Source of the DNA: Balaenoptera acutorostrata
Taxonomy: Eukaryota; Chordata; Mammalia; Artiodactyla; Balaenopteridae
Length of the DNA stretch: 64,000 nt
Reading direction: 5' to 3'
NCBI RefSeq assembly: GCF_949987535.1
Contig: NC_080067.1
Coordinates: forward strand, 54,184,405-54,248,404
In this document: positions 25,701 to 40,099 of the stretch, piece by piece
Numbering within the stretch: position 1 is the first letter of the stretch
How the letters are laid out: every line of letters starts with the position of its first letter
The notes under the pieces: generated by a model
The model's input: only the letters and a program-made list of their open reading frames with translations
Databases searched by the model: none
Told to the model about the DNA's origin: nothing
Position numbers and translations under genes: made by a program

Positions 25701-28700
25701 CTGCATTGGCAGACGGATTCTTAACCACTGCACCACCAAGGAAGCCCAAGTTTTCTTTTTTTAATGTTAATAAATAAGTAAAACTGTAAACAGTTTATAA
25801 CTTTTTGTTTGTTTGTTTTGTTTTAATTATTTATTTATTTTTGGCTGTGTTGGGTCTTCGTTTCTGTGCGAGGGCTTTCTCCAGTTGCGGCGAGTGGGGG
25901 CCACTCTTCATCGCGGTGTGCGGGCCTCTCACTGTCGCGGCCTCTCCCGTTGCGGAGCACAGGCTCCAGATGCGCAGGCTCAGTAGTTGTGGCTCACGGG
26001 GCTTAGTTGCTCCGCGGCATGTGGGCTCTTCCCAGACTAGGGCTCGAACCCGTGTCCCCTGCATTGGCAGGCAGATTCTTAACCACTGCGCCACCAGGGA
26101 AGCCCAGTTTATAACTTTTTAAGAAAATGAACCCTCACACTACACAATAAAGAGAAAAATGTCTTATGGCAGATTCCAAGTGTATGAGACTTTTGCCTGT
26201 AGGTCAAAAGAAAGCCCACTATAGAGATAATCTATTCACTAATTATTTACCTATTCCACCCATCTAGAGAGAGATTGGGCTGAGCCAAACTCTATTAACC
26301 ATTCTCATGAAAAGTAGAGTGGCAGATTAGGGAATGGGTGGGAGGAAAGCCCAAAGGCTGAAGCAGGGACCTGTGAGGAAGGATTTCCCAGTGAGGAATA
26401 AAACCAGATAAGGGAACTATATTTCAAAATGAGTTAAGAAGCTATTAAGACACAGAGTTGGGCCTTTTTTCCTACAAGAAAATAGGCATTTCTGTAACAT
26501 AATCAATAGGGTGATTGTGTCACATATTTTAAGAATGAGATTTTTCCATGTGGTTCCAGAGGGCCAGAAAGAGGCCAATAGGTGGATGTATTAGTGACAC
26601 AGATTTTGGCTTGACAGGAGAAGGAAATTTGATAAGTAGTGGTCTTCATCCGATGAGCTTTTCATCCCAGGAGGTGGTGTTTAAATATGGGCTGGATGGC
26701 TAGCTATGGAACATATTCAACCACCATATTAGAGGGTTAGAATAGAGAGACCTTTTTAAGGCCTTCCAACTCTGAAAGTCTGGGAGTGGGAGTCTGTGAA
26801 ATGCCTGCCTAATACCAGGACGGATAGCCTTGGGATTCACTGGAGGGCAGAAGATACAATTGTAATTCATTGTTTCCTTCCACCTGAGATTTTAACTAAA
26901 GTTTCAGAATTGCTGAGCTAAAGCCTTTAAGGGTGAGAGAGAGGTCATGCCACTAATTGATCAGTTCCAATAACAGAATTAATTATGAATATTATAGTTG
27001 CAATATTACACTAATAAGCTTAGTACTTTTTCTTTCAGTAGTGTCAAGCATTTGATACACTACAGCTTAAAAATTTGCAATAAAGTCGGTTAAAAATTGA
27101 TCTAATTTTATCCAGTGCATAAAAGTAAAGAGCAGAGAGGCTGGGGGAAAGGTAGAACTCCAGACTTTAGATCTATGAGTATAAATACTATATATGCAAA
27201 CATATGGGCTAACTTTTCATCAGTAGGAGATGCTAAATTGCTCTACTTATTTTTTAAACATTCTGCCTCAAAACTAAAAGCCCAATTTATTTTCTTACTG
27301 TTAAAAATAATCTTGACCTGAAACTTATCTTTTTGGAATACTTCCAGTTACCTTCAGACTTTGGTTTACTTTCAAAACTGAAGATTCTTGGACTAACTGG
27401 AAATCAGTTTTCTTCCTTTCCAGAAGAAATCCTTTCTTTAGAGTCTTTAGAGAAATTATACATTGGCCAAGATCAGGGAGCCAAGCTTACCCATATGCCA
27501 GAAAGCATTAGGAAACTACAGGTAAGCCTCCCTAAACGAGCAGGCAAAGAATTACATGCCCTGATTCCTTAAATTGGCTGATATTGAGAAGACATGGTGT
27601 TGTTCTCACAGGTTGCATGTGGAATCATCCATACAAGATCCCTAGCTCCCAGCAAGCAGTCACCGTTACACTTTGAGACTTCCACTGTCTTCCTGAACAG
27701 CCCCGGGATCCATACTCCATGAACATTTTATTGTAATTGCTCTTGGATATGTCAAGCCACACTTGTTTCTACTGTGTGGTTTGGCATGTTTTATTTGCAG
27801 AAACTGAGTCATACCACTTTCCATACCACTGAGTCATTTCCACTTTTTAAAAATATTCCCTGAAAATTATACTATTTTGAAGTTAAGGTATCATACAGAT
27901 GACATGGCTGGGAGTCTGCATTTTGGATGGGACAGTCTGATTTCCCTCCCTGCATGGTGGAAGGCATATCATGGTGTACTTAACTATTGCACCAGGTTCA
28001 TGCTGAAGATGGGTCCACAGCACTATGCTAAATCCTAGCAAAGCAACAAGATGACATCATTCAAAGTAGCCATACCAGTGTGTCTTTATGTATGCGTAGT
28101 TTAAAGAATTTTTTTTCATGTTCCTGGTGCCACACTTTAACAATGATAAAGGAGGTGTAAGCCACTACATAACTCCCAGTCATGGAACTGAGCAATGGCA
28201 TGTACAGAACAGGTACTTTTCACCTGTTCCTAATTCTCTATTTCTTTGCCCTGTGTTCATAGAACTCCTTTCATCAACTTGCTCCTTGTACATGTCATGC
28301 CACACTCTCCAAAATCTTAGGGTGAAATGCAAACATTAAAATCTTGCCCAGTGAATCTGAAAATAGTTAACCTATTCTCTGTACATTTTGGCTACATCCA
28401 CTTGGACAATGTTGGATTGATGTTTGTGACAATTGCAGTTCTGTAGCAACTGCCACAGAGAATTAGCTGTTGAAAGGGAGCAAATGATATTTGTAGTTAA
28501 ATGATCCAAACTGTTTTTCCATAAAGTTCTTGTGAAACAAATAAACACTAGATTCCCATGTTCTCTTTTCCCTGCATACATGGGAACCACAACTGATGGC
28601 TTAACTCAAAAATAATTGTAGTTTTTGATGATGATTCTTTAAATGTGTTTTTCCCTTTATCCCAATGCATAATATCCCCATTGAAAGAACATGGAGGGAC

Positions 28701-31700
28701 TTCCCTGGTGGTCCAGTGGGTAAGACTCTGCACTCCCAATGCAGGGAGCCCAGGTTCGATCCCTGGTCGGGGAACTAGCTCCTGCATGCATGCTGAAACT
28801 AGGAGTCCGCATGCAGCAACTAAGACCCGGAACAGCCTAAGTAAATAAATATTAAAAGAAAAAAAAGAAAGAAAGAACATGGGAACTCACAGGTCATTCT
28901 GGTTACCATAATTCTTTTATCAATGTAAGGATCATTATGGTATACTCTCATGTTATTTCAGAGTCTTAAAGAGCTGTATGTAGAGAACAATTATCTCAAG
29001 TACCTGCCTGTATCCTTGGGATCAATGCCCAACTTGGAAATTCTTGATTGCCGCTGCAATCTGATTAAGCAACTTCCAGATGCCATTTGCCAAGCACAAG
29101 GTGAGGAATCTTTGTAGATCCACAGCCCAGTGGAGTTTGAGGCCAGCATTTCCCATGATTGAAGGCTTCCTTGCCCTACTAAAGATCAATCTTAGTGATG
29201 AGAGCTTAGACCTACCCCATCATCTCCTTGCAGAGCTTCCTAGTGGTGTGGGGAAGGCCAGGTGCCAGATTAATACAGCTAAGAGCCTCACAAAGGCAAT
29301 TAGATTGTTTATTAAGAATTGAAAAGAAAATAGCAACTGCTAAGAAAGTTAGCATTCATCCATATAGTCATTATGCCATGAACAAGAATTTACTGAATAC
29401 CTACTATCTGCCAGAATTTGGAGTTGGGGGTCCTGTATTAAATTTGCATTAGGTCAATACGTCACTTGAATAAAAGGAAAAGGATTGACCCAGAGTAATG
29501 AAATTAGCAAGAGGAGACTTTTGGAGCTACATGATTGACATGAAAAATCATACATGATTCATATTTGAACATGCAAACATTTTCCACTAGGCTAAACCAC
29601 TATTTGTAAATCCATCCATTCACTGAACAGGCTTTTGCTGAGATCCTACTGGAACCAAATAAAAACTTTTTTTTTGCCATAATGTGCTGAATCTTCAGGT
29701 TTATAGATGTGTTTTCAAGCTATGACTTATTCTTTAATGAAAGGAGGATGAAGGAATATGAGTGGAAGCTGTTGCCTGCCCATACCCGTAGGACATAATT
29801 CAAAGAGTAGCTGCAGGGGTGGGTATGAGGTACTCCTTAGTCATACTCCTGACTATGCATTTTTATCCTCTCTTTGATCCCTGGAGGAATGGAACGTTCT
29901 CAACATTTTTTAGTATTTACTAGATTCCTGTCTCTAACACTGATTTACACTGGCTCCAACAAGTTTGAGTTGTTATAAAAAAGAGAACTTGGTTTGCCTC
30001 ATTAAATGTGCCGTCTTTTGTTACATGGCATAGGAGGAAACTAACACTTAAAAGTGATTGGACTAAAGAATGCATGCTTTAATTTTGCTTGTTTTTAAGA
30101 CAAATTCATTATTTTAAAAAAATCATTTCAGCTTTGAAAGAATTACGGCTCGAGGACAACTTGATCACCCATCTTCCAGAGAATCTGGATAGTCTAGTGA
30201 ATCTAAAAGTTCTGACACTGATGGGCAATCCCATGGAAGAACCCCCAATGATAGTGTGTGCCGAAGGCGCTGAGGCTGTATGGGCGTACCTTAAAGAAAG
30301 AAGAAATATGAAGACAATGGCAACGAAGGTAAAATCAGCAAAAATTTTGTATAACATATTCACAGTTGCTTGGAGTGGGATTAGTGTTAAACTACAGATT
30401 TATGAGGCTGCTCTGTACACATCAATACCTTGAGACTAGAGATTCTTATTTACTTTTATATCCCCGGGGCTAAGCGAGAGAGTTTTTAACATCATCCTAG
30501 CATTTTTTGTCTTTTCTATTCCTTTTCTCTTTGTCAGATGAGAAGCCGACAAATAGGCAAAAGAAACCAAAACTTCAAATTCCCAAACTATCTAAAACTG
30601 TTGGACTATTCACTGGAGTGAAAAGCTTATGTTAACAAAGTCAGTAAGATGAGGCTGAAAAATTAGAAAGGAAAGCATTTATGGATCAGAGGTCTAGAGA
30701 CCAGAGTTCTGCTCTGCCCCTAACTTAGCATCAAAGGGCTAAGATCCTTCTCACTCTCCTTGCCCACCAAGCCCATGGAAACATAAGGATATCCCAGACA
30801 GCCCAGGAACGTGTCCACTTCAGTCAGTATTCAGTATTCTTCATTCAACTGGTCCAAACCCCCATCATCTCACACCCAGATGACTGCATTAGCCCTCCAA
30901 CTAGTGTCCCTACTTCCTCACCTGCTTCCCCTGTGATATATCCTCCACCCAGCAGTCAGACCTACGCTGTTAAAACCTAGGTCAGATCTTGCCACGCCTC
31001 TGCTGAAGTGGGCAACTCTCCATTTTACCTGAAATAAGAGTTAGTCTTTGGTCTGTAAGACCCTTTATCAATGGCCCTCAATCATATCAGACCTAACATC
31101 CTCCCTTTCCTGGTAAATATTGTGTGATACCTCCTTTACGCTTCTGAAATTAAACTCATAGATAATATAAGCTACCACAAACATAATTTTAATAAATCAA
31201 AATAATGCCCGAGCTGCAACATAAAGGAAAAAAGTTTATATTAAAATATTAATTTTAATATGTATATACTCAGGAATGACTACACTGGAAGAATGAAAAT
31301 AATATTTGGGGGATACTTCCTAAAAGCATTTTGAAAAGCCATGCACCCTCTTGCACATTTTAAAATTGATATTTAACCTTTTTTGCCACTAAGTTTAAAT
31401 CATTGCAAAGGATTTACTTTCCAGTGAATTTTACATACTGACATCTTAAAATAGAGTTGTTAGATCAGTATTTTAAATGTATCCAATGGAATCTAAGTAC
31501 CATTATGATTTGATATGTCAGTAAACATCAATTTACAAATACTTAAACAAGTTCTTATCTTACATGCCAAAATTTTATGTCATTTCTTTTTCTTCTTGAA
31601 CGTGTATTTCCATTCCACTTTCCCCTCAGAATTAACCTTAGTGTGTGTGTGTATGTCATTTACAGATCACCTCATACTTCTAGGCTACAAAAATGTTTAT

Positions 31701-34700
31701 ATAAATTAAAATTTTAAACTAAAAATTTTTTCTATGATCACAGTGTTGTAATGTTCTGGATTGAGTCAGTGCAATTAGTAGTAGTATAAAATTGACCAAA
31801 ATAATATAAAATCTATTATAAATTTTTATATTTAATTATTTGACTTACAGGATTTTTGGAAAGACTTTTTCACATAGTTTATATATCCTTGCATAAATAT
31901 TAATTATTGCTAGAATGAGATAAAGTTTGGCATCAGTTCCATTCCTATATTTTAGTTTACAGATGAGAAACCTCGTTTAAATTCTTAAGTTGACAAGAAT
32001 GGAAAAAGTTTTTTTTTTTTGCCTATATCGTTTTGTTTTAAGTGACAGGGCCTCACATATCTCTGAACTTCTTCCAGATATATCGCAAAAAAATAGATAG
32101 CAGGCTCTAAGCTGACAAATTAACTTCAATTTTCTTGAAGGCAAAGAGCCGGAAACCACCTGACTTACAAAAGGATTGGTTACCCAGTCTGTAGAGCCAA
32201 CATCAATATTATTATTTTTTTAATACATTTATTTATTTTTGGCTGCATTGGGTCTTCGTTGCTGCGCGCGGGCTTTCTCTAGTTGCGGCAAGCAGGGGCT
32301 ACTCTTCGTCACAGGTGCGCTGGCTTCTCATTGCGGTGACTTCTCTTGTTGCGGAGCACAGGCTCTAGGCGCAGAGGCTTCAGTAGTTGCAGCACAGGGG
32401 CTCAGTTGTTGTGGCTCGCGGGCTTAGAGCACAGGTTCAGTAGTTGTGGCTCACGGGCTTAGTTGCTCCGCCACATGTGGGATCTTCTCAGACCAGGGCT
32501 CGAACCTGTGTCCCCTGCATTGGCAGGCAGATTCTTAACCACTGCACCACCAGGGAAGTCCTACTATTTTAAATTATCTCTTTTTTTGGTGTCCCAGAGG
32601 TTTTTGGAGTCCAGGGCAACCCCCCTGGTCAGATTCAAGTAGATGAGAGGCTGCCAGAGGGGCAGTTGTGAAGGGGCAGCTACAACTAGAGGATCAGCAG
32701 TTGTGTTCCTTGGCAGATACATTTCAGCAAGGGGTACGGATGGAAGCTGAAGCTCTGGAAATGAGTTGCTTCCAACCTATCTAAGCCTGCACACTCTTGG
32801 AAAGTCTTTGTGGACCAGGGTGCATGTCACAAAATAGAGGTCTGTTAAATCTTAACACACAAAAAGCCTCGTAAATTTCCAGAATCCCCCTCTGGGCAAT
32901 ACTGTTCCCCTGGAAAATCACCACCTTAACTGATCTGCTGCTTCCACTCTGCATCTCATCCTTCCCATTTTCACTTTACTTCAGTCACAAATGGGGTTCT
33001 TGGTGTTTTTTCAAGGCCCATGCGTGCTCCTGCTTCAGAGCCTTAACACTGGCTCCTGCCTCTGCCCAGAGGTGCTTCCCCCAGATGTGGACAAGACCGG
33101 CCCTCACTTAATTCAGCCTCTGCTCAAATATCCACATATCTGCCCTTCATCCACCTTATATAAAACAGCATACCTCCACCCACCTCATTCATTCATTCGT
33201 TCAACAACTATTTACTGAGCTGCTACTATGTACCAGGCACTGGAAATACATTCACTGAAAAAAATGGACAAATATTTCTGTCCTCATATTGCTTAAAGCC
33301 TAGTGTGACAGGAATAAGAACATGAAATATAAAACATAAAATTGTATACTATGTTAGAAAGTGATTAATTGGTATTGCAAAAAAGCTCAAGCTAAGGAGA
33401 ACTGAGATTGCCAGAAGTAGTGTGTGCGTGAGTGTGTGTTATAGGGGTTTCAAATTTTGTTTTTGGTCCAAACATTTATTTAGGCAGGAAAAACTGGCAG
33501 AGTTCAGACTGCTGTTCCATCCTACTGGACTACTAAAGTAGCCACTTACTATATTTAATCTCTGTTCTTTCATCTGATCTTACTTCAGTTAGCTTTTTTT
33601 TTTTTAATTTTTATTTTATATTGGAGCATAGTTGATTAACAATGTTGTGTTAGTTTCAGGTCTACAGCAAAGTGATTCAGTTATACATATACATGTATCT
33701 GTTCTTTTTCAAATTCTTTTCCCATTTAGGTTATTACAGAATATTGAGCAGAGTTCCCTGTGCTATACAGTAGGTCCTTGTTGGTTATCCATTTTAAACA
33801 TAGTAGTGTGTACATGTCAATCCCAAGCTCCCAATCTATCCCTCCCCTGCCACCCTTCCCCCTGGTAACCATAAATTTGTTTTCTAAGTCTGTGAGTCTC
33901 TTTCTGTTTTGTAAATAAGTTCAATTGTATCTTTTTTTTTTTTTCAGATTTATAGGGGTTTCAATTTAATGAGATGGTCAGGGTAGGCCTCATTGGGAAA
34001 ATGACTGTCTTAGCTCAGGCAACCATTACAATATATCATAGCTTGGGTGGCTTGAACAACAGAAACTTATTTTCTCACAGTTCTGGAGGCTAGAAGTCCG
34101 GGATGGTCCATTGTGCCAGCATGGTCAGTGTCTGGTGAGGGCTCCCTTCCTGCCTTGCAGACGGCTGCCTTCTCACCGTGTCCTCACGTGACAGAGAAAG
34201 AGCAAGCTTTCTGATGTCTCTTCTTATAAGAGCACTGATTCCGTCATGAGAGCCTCACCCTCATGACCTTATCTCACCTCATTACCTTCTAAGGCCCAAT
34301 CTCCAAATACCACCACATTGGGAATTAAGGCTTTTCAACATATGAATTGCGGGAGCAGGGGACACAATTCAGTCCATAGCAATGACAATTGAGCAAATTC
34401 TTGAAGAAGTGGAGGGGTGAACCATCTGAATATTAGGAAGAGTGTTCCAGGCAGAGCAAGCAGTAAAGGCAAAGGCCCTGAGCTGGAGCAGTGCCTGCGT
34501 GTGTCTGAGCAGTGAAGAGGCCTGCATTGCTGGAGCAAGTGAGCAAGGGGGAGAGAGTTAAGAGATCAGGAGGGAGGGGCAGATCGGATAGGGCTTTGTA
34601 AGCCATTGCAAGGCCCTGAGTTTTGGGGGGGGGGGTTGTTTGTTTGTTTTTGTTTAAGACGTGGATTTATTTAGAGAGATACACATTCCATAGACAGAAT

Positions 34701-35466
34701 GCCGTCCATCTCAAAAGGTGAAAATGACCTTGGGAGAATCACACTCCACAGACAGAGTGTGGGCCATCTCAGAAGGTGAGAGGCCAGGACTTGAGTTTTT
34801 ATTCTGAGAGAAACGGGGAGCCACTGGCAGGTTCGAAGAGTCTACTAGAGAAGAGATTTCCTGAGTAGGTGCGAAGGAATAGGATCCCAAGAACAAGTAA
34901 GGGCTGCCCGTAGGTAGGAGTGCAGGTAGTCCAGGAACAAGAGGAAGGCAGGGCACAGGCATACCCATTCCCCTTGCTGTGCACTGTCACCTCCGCCATC
35001 TGTCAGATTATACAGTCATGTGTTTATTGTTTATTGTCTATTCGCCTCTCTGGGATGTGAGCTCCACAGAGCCAGTGACTTTGGTATTTAACTGCTGTTT
35101 CCCAAATGTCTAGAACAGTGCCTGGCACATAAAGCACCAAATACTTGAAAAATGCTTTGCCCGGATGACTGGCCAATTGAGAAAGAGAGAAAATAAGGTT
35201 CAGAGTTCTAGTGACATTCCATTCTCCACATCTTGAAAACTACATACCAGAACAAAGAGCTGTAACCATCCCCAGTCCATTGTGATACCAGCTGATACTG
35301 TTCTTGTTTTCAGATTCAGGCATGGTGGCGTGGAATAATGGTACGCAAAGGATTTGGGAAATTTGAAGACCTGCTGAAATTGCAAAAGAAGGGAAGGAAT
35401 TCTCCAAAAGATAAGAAAGGAAAGAAGGATGTAAAAGGAAAATCTGTAAAGAAAAATAAGAAATAA
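20886..35466 (+). CDS. LRRIQ4: LRRIQ4 (leucine-rich repeats and IQ motif containing 4), complete
   Basis: Coding exons are 20886-21905, 27348-27521, 28962-29100, 30132-30328 and 35314-35466. They give 1020+174+139+197+153 nt, that is 560 codons and a stop, with all junctions GT/AG and all phases matching. The protein starts MSNDSTKSGH and carries about twenty LRRs of 22-23 residues (LxxLxLxxNxLxxIP type) through residue ~490. It ends with one IQ motif, IQAWWRGIMVRKGF, for a calmodulin-type partner, and a lysine-rich tail (KDKKGKKDVKGK). The ATG at 20886 sits 31 bp into an exon whose acceptor (pyrimidine tract then TTTCAG, ending 20854) shows there is an upstream 5'UTR exon. The open frame looks functional. 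Family knowledge: expression is mostly testicular and the molecular role is poorly known. Confidence 0.93.
22090..22340 (-). mobile_element. MIR SINE in LRRIQ4 intron 1
   Basis: MIR features in order: GTGCCAGTCACTGGGCTAAA, TTTAATCCTCACAATAAC, GAGGAAAATGAGG, then AAGTAACTTGTCAAGGCCAC. Confidence 0.8.
22487..22811 (+). mobile_element. CHR SINE with target duplication
   Basis: SINE about 22502-22796. AAAACGTTCATCATA flanks both sides. Confidence 0.9.
23264..23400 (-). mobile_element. L1 3' end fragment
   Basis: Antisense L1 terminus (GAAGTATAGTTGATTTACAA, GTACAGCAAAGTGATTCAG). Confidence 0.8.
24455..24930. repeat. Possible old LTR-like repeat
   Basis: Non-coding block in LRRIQ4 intron 1 with internal partial repetition (ATCCTGAGTCTCCTCAGGG and ATCCTGAGTTCCCTCAGGG). 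No viral coding sequence. Family uncertain. Confidence 0.3.
25380..25746 (-). mobile_element. CHR SINE (longer variant)
   Basis: Minus-strand SINE ending ...CACCAAGGAAGCCC at 25747. AGTTTTCTTTT repeats on both flanks. Confidence 0.85.
25791..26120 (-). mobile_element. CHR SINE with target duplication
   Basis: SINE 25807-26104. CAGTTTATAACTTTTT lies at 25791-25806 and 26105-26120. Only about 45 bp from the preceding SINE, same orientation. Confidence 0.9.
26121..27347. other. LRRIQ4 intron 1, distal part
   Basis: No exon, RNA gene or clear repeat recognised up to the acceptor at 27347. Confidence 0.5.
27348..27521 (+). CDS. LRRIQ4: LRRIQ4 coding exon 2
   Basis: 174 nt, 58 codons, phase 0 at both ends. 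Acceptor CTTCCAG, donor GTAAGC. It encodes LRRs beginning LPSDFGLLSKLKILGLTGNQ and ending PESIRKLQ. Confidence 0.93.
27522..28961. other. LRRIQ4 intron 2
   Basis: Contains the CHR SINE at 28695-28870; otherwise nothing recognised. Confidence 0.5.
28684..28881 (+). mobile_element. CHR SINE with target duplication
   Basis: SINE 28695-28870, GGGACTTCCCTGGTGGTCC head. AAAGAACATGG flanks it. It lies in the intron, 91 bp before LRRIQ4 exon 28962. Confidence 0.88.
28962..29100 (+). CDS. LRRIQ4: LRRIQ4 coding exon 3
   Basis: 139 nt (46 codons + 1), acceptor TTATTTCAG, donor GTGAGG. It encodes SLKELYVENNYLKYLP and LEILDCRCNLIKQLP, two more LRRs. Confidence 0.92.
29101..30131. other. LRRIQ4 intron 3
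   Basis: No gene or clear repeat recognised. Confidence 0.5.
30132..30328 (+). CDS. LRRIQ4: LRRIQ4 coding exon 4
   Basis: 197 nt (2 + 65 codons), acceptor CATTTCAG, donor GTAAAA. It encodes the last LRRs (LKELRLEDNLITHLPENL, LKVLTLMGNPMEEPP) and the cap region that leads to the IQ motif. Confidence 0.92.
30835..31130. mobile_element. L2-like LINE fragment
   Basis: L2 3'-region phrases in order: CTGCATTAGCCCTCCAACTA, AGGTCAGATCTTGCCACGCC, GCTGAAGTGGGCAACTCTCC. LRRIQ4 intron 4. A related L2-like piece lies at about 32985-33165. Confidence 0.55.
32209..32561 (-). mobile_element. CHR SINE
   Basis: Minus-strand copy ending CACCAGGGAAGTCC. The target duplication is not clear because the flank is T-rich. 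Confidence 0.85.
33590..33945 (-). mobile_element. L1 3' end fragment
   Basis: Antisense L1 3' terminus including TTCCCTGTGCTATACAGTAG and a longer 3'UTR section. Confidence 0.82.
33998..34385. mobile_element. MLT1/MST-type LTR (MaLR)
   Basis: Recognised by CTTGGGTGGCTTGAACAACA, TTCTCACAGTTCTGGAGGCT, TCTTCTTATAAGAGCACTGA and ATTCAGTCCATAGCA. Non-coding solitary copy in LRRIQ4 intron 4. Followed to about 34800 by L2-like sequence. Confidence 0.65.
35314..35466 (+). CDS. LRRIQ4: LRRIQ4 last coding exon (IQ motif, Lys-rich tail, stop)
   Basis: 50 codons plus TAA after acceptor TTGTTTTCAG. It opens with IQAWWRGIMVRKGF, matching IQxxxRGxxxR, followed by a highly basic tail. Confidence 0.93.
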   Translation: MQAWWRGIMVRKGFGKFEDLLKLQKKGRNSPKDKKGKKDVKGKSVKKNKK

Positions 35467-35581
35467 TTCTATAAATGTATGAATTGAGGTAATGAACCCT
35501 GATGGATTAAGAGGGCAAAATCTCTAGGAATTAGATGCCTACCACACAAAAATTATTCACAGAGTTGTGGTTATTTATAAA

Positions 35582-35587
35582 AATAAA
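35582..35587 (+). terminator. LRRIQ4 polyadenylation signal AATAAA
   Basis: Canonical AATAAA 116 bp after the LRRIQ4 stop codon. The cleavage site is expected within about 30 bp downstream. Confidence 0.6.
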
Positions 35588-36190
35588 GGTTCTTTTACTG
35601 AAATGTTGGTGGATACAAATGCTATGATGCCTGGGAATTGCTTCAGAATAATATCAGGAAGAGGTAAGCGTGGAGGATCCAAATGAAACAAGATTTGCCA
35701 AAAGTTGGTAATTGTAGAAGCATGTGACAGGTACATGGAGGTTCACTGTACTATCATGTCTACTTTTAAAACTTTTAATTATGAAATAATTCACAGGAGG
35801 TTCCAAAGAAATGTACAGGGAAGTCCATGCACCCTTCACCCTCCCTCAATGTTGACATCCTACATAACTATAGTACAGTAACAAAACCGGAAAATGGACA
35901 TCACTACCAGCCACAGAGCTTATTCAGATTCCATCACTTATACATGCACTTTTGTGTGTGTGCATGTGTGTGTGTGTGTGTGAGTGTGTGTAGTCCAATG
36001 CAATTTTCTTACATGTAGCTTTTGTGAAGCCACCAACACAATCAAGATACAGCATTGTTCTATCACCACCAAGGGAGCTTGTGCTATTGCTTTTAGTCAC
36101 ACCTACCACCTACCCCTCTTCCAATCCTTAACCTATAATTTTGTTATTTCAAGAAGATCATGTAAATGGAATCACATAGTATGTAACATT

Positions 36191-36553
36191 TGGGGACTGG
36201 CCTTTTTTTTTTTTAATACTATATACCAGCATCATAACCTTACTATTTTTTTAAATTAATTAATTAATTAATTAATGGCTGTGTTGGGTCTTTGTTTCTG
36301 TGCGAGGGCTTTCTGTAGTTGTGGCAAGTGGGGGCCACTCTTCATCGCGGTGCGCAGGCCTCTCACTATCGCGGCCTCTCTTGTTGCGGAGCACAGGCTC
36401 CAGACGTGCAGACTCAGTAATTGTGGCTCACGGGCCTAGTTGCTCCGCGGCATGTGGGATCTTCCCAGACCAGGGCTCGAACCCGTGTCCCCTGCATTGG
36501 CAGGCAGATTCTCAACCACTGCACCACCAGGGAAGCCCGGGGACTGGCCTTTT
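36191..36553 (-). mobile_element. CHR SINE with extra 3' segment
   Basis: GGGGACTGGCCTTTTT repeats at about 36191-36206 and 36538-36553. Between the terminal T-run and the SINE's (TTAA)n lies a unique stretch of about 30 bp (ACTATATACCAGCATCATAA) inside the duplication. Confidence 0.82.
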
Positions 36554-36849
36554 TATTCTGTATAATTCACTTCCAGTCCATCCAAGTAGTGCATGTATCA
36601 ATAGTTTATTCCTTTCTGGTTGCTGAGTAGTAGTGCATAGTTTATTTCACCATTCACCCTTTGAAGTGTGTTGCTGTGTTTCCAGTTTTTGGCTAGTATG
36701 AATAAAGCTGCTGTGAACATTTGTTCATAGGTTTTTGCATGAGAACAGGTGTTCATGGAATTCATGGGAATGCCCAAAGAAGTGAAGAATCATTACCTAA
36801 AACATCTCCATTTATACCACTCAAGATCTCCTCACCCTGATGCCTTTTC

Positions 36850-36979
36850 CTTTTTTTTTTCTTTTTTTTTGGCCACACTGTATGGCTTGTGGGATCTTAG
36901 TTTCCTGACCAGGGATTGGACCCAGGCCAACAGCAGTGAAAGCAGCAAGTCGTAACCACTGGACTGCCAGGGAATTCCC
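36850..36979 (-). mobile_element. Short CHR SINE
   Basis: Minus-strand copy (GGCCACACTGTATGGCTTG ... CTGCCAGGGAATTCCC), between the LRRIQ4 and LRRC31 3' ends. Confidence 0.82.
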
Positions 36980-37936
36980 ATGATGACTTTTTCTTTTAGA
37001 GTGGTATTGATTTCAAATTCTATGTGTCTTTCAAGCAACGATTGCAATATGAATTATTAGTGTAGCAAGAAGAAAGCAAAACCTAACTTGACTGGAGCAT
37101 ATCAGAATAGAAGTGTGTGAACAGACCCTTCTGCCATGCAGTGAATTTCATGCTCTAGTAAGAGAAAACTAAAAAATCACTTAGAGCAGCACAGAAACTT
37201 TAATGAGTTAAGTAGGTTTTATGTGGCAAATTCCATGTCAAGGAAATGCTCAGAGGTAATATGTTAATTTGTTTATTTTAGCAACAAAGTATTTTACTTT
37301 ATTTTCACAAGGTATTTTTTGATACTGGGTTTTGAATTTTCGACCACTTTTAATGAAGATTTGTATGTCAGTGGCCATTATTAGTGTTCATGGTTTGTAT
37401 CTGAGATAAAACCAAGAGAACATAAAATAATAAACCACTGAAAGGAATACTTTCTGATAAAAATGTGAGTGGACCACATTAAGATACATATATGGTAAAG
37501 ATAACATGAAAATGTTCCACAGTTAGTGCCTTTCACCTTAGAATTTCACACACACACGCACATACACATAAACACACACCCTTATATTTAAAATATTTAG
37601 GAAAAGAGAGGAAGAAAATTCCAGGGCAAGACAAAAGGAGATGCAGCACCAGAATCTAAGCATTTTTGTCAGGGCTTCTAAACAGTAAGTGAACTAACTA
37701 TATATCAAAACAAATGAAAATCCATTGAAAAATGTCATTCTTGTTTTATAAAATAGAGGATAAAGACATGCTCACATTAGATTATTATAGACAATATATA
37801 TTTACAAAGCTCTTGTACTGTAAATCCCACCAAACAGCCCAGAAGCTGGTACTCCTTGATTTCACCGGGATTCACTCTTGTTCTTTTCTTCCCCCTTAGG
37901 ATGGTGTGTAGCTTAGTTGAGCCTTGAGAAGTCAGC

Positions 37937-39960
<2,024 letters not shown>

Positions 39961-40099
39961 ATTGACTAAAAATGGAAAGAAGGAAAAAATACCCTTGACA
40001 AAATGTAAAAGTATAAATTTGACCTGAGGAAGAAGACCTGGTAGTAAAAATTAAGAAACAATATATAATGGCTGGAGCTATGATTAATAAAATATGATG

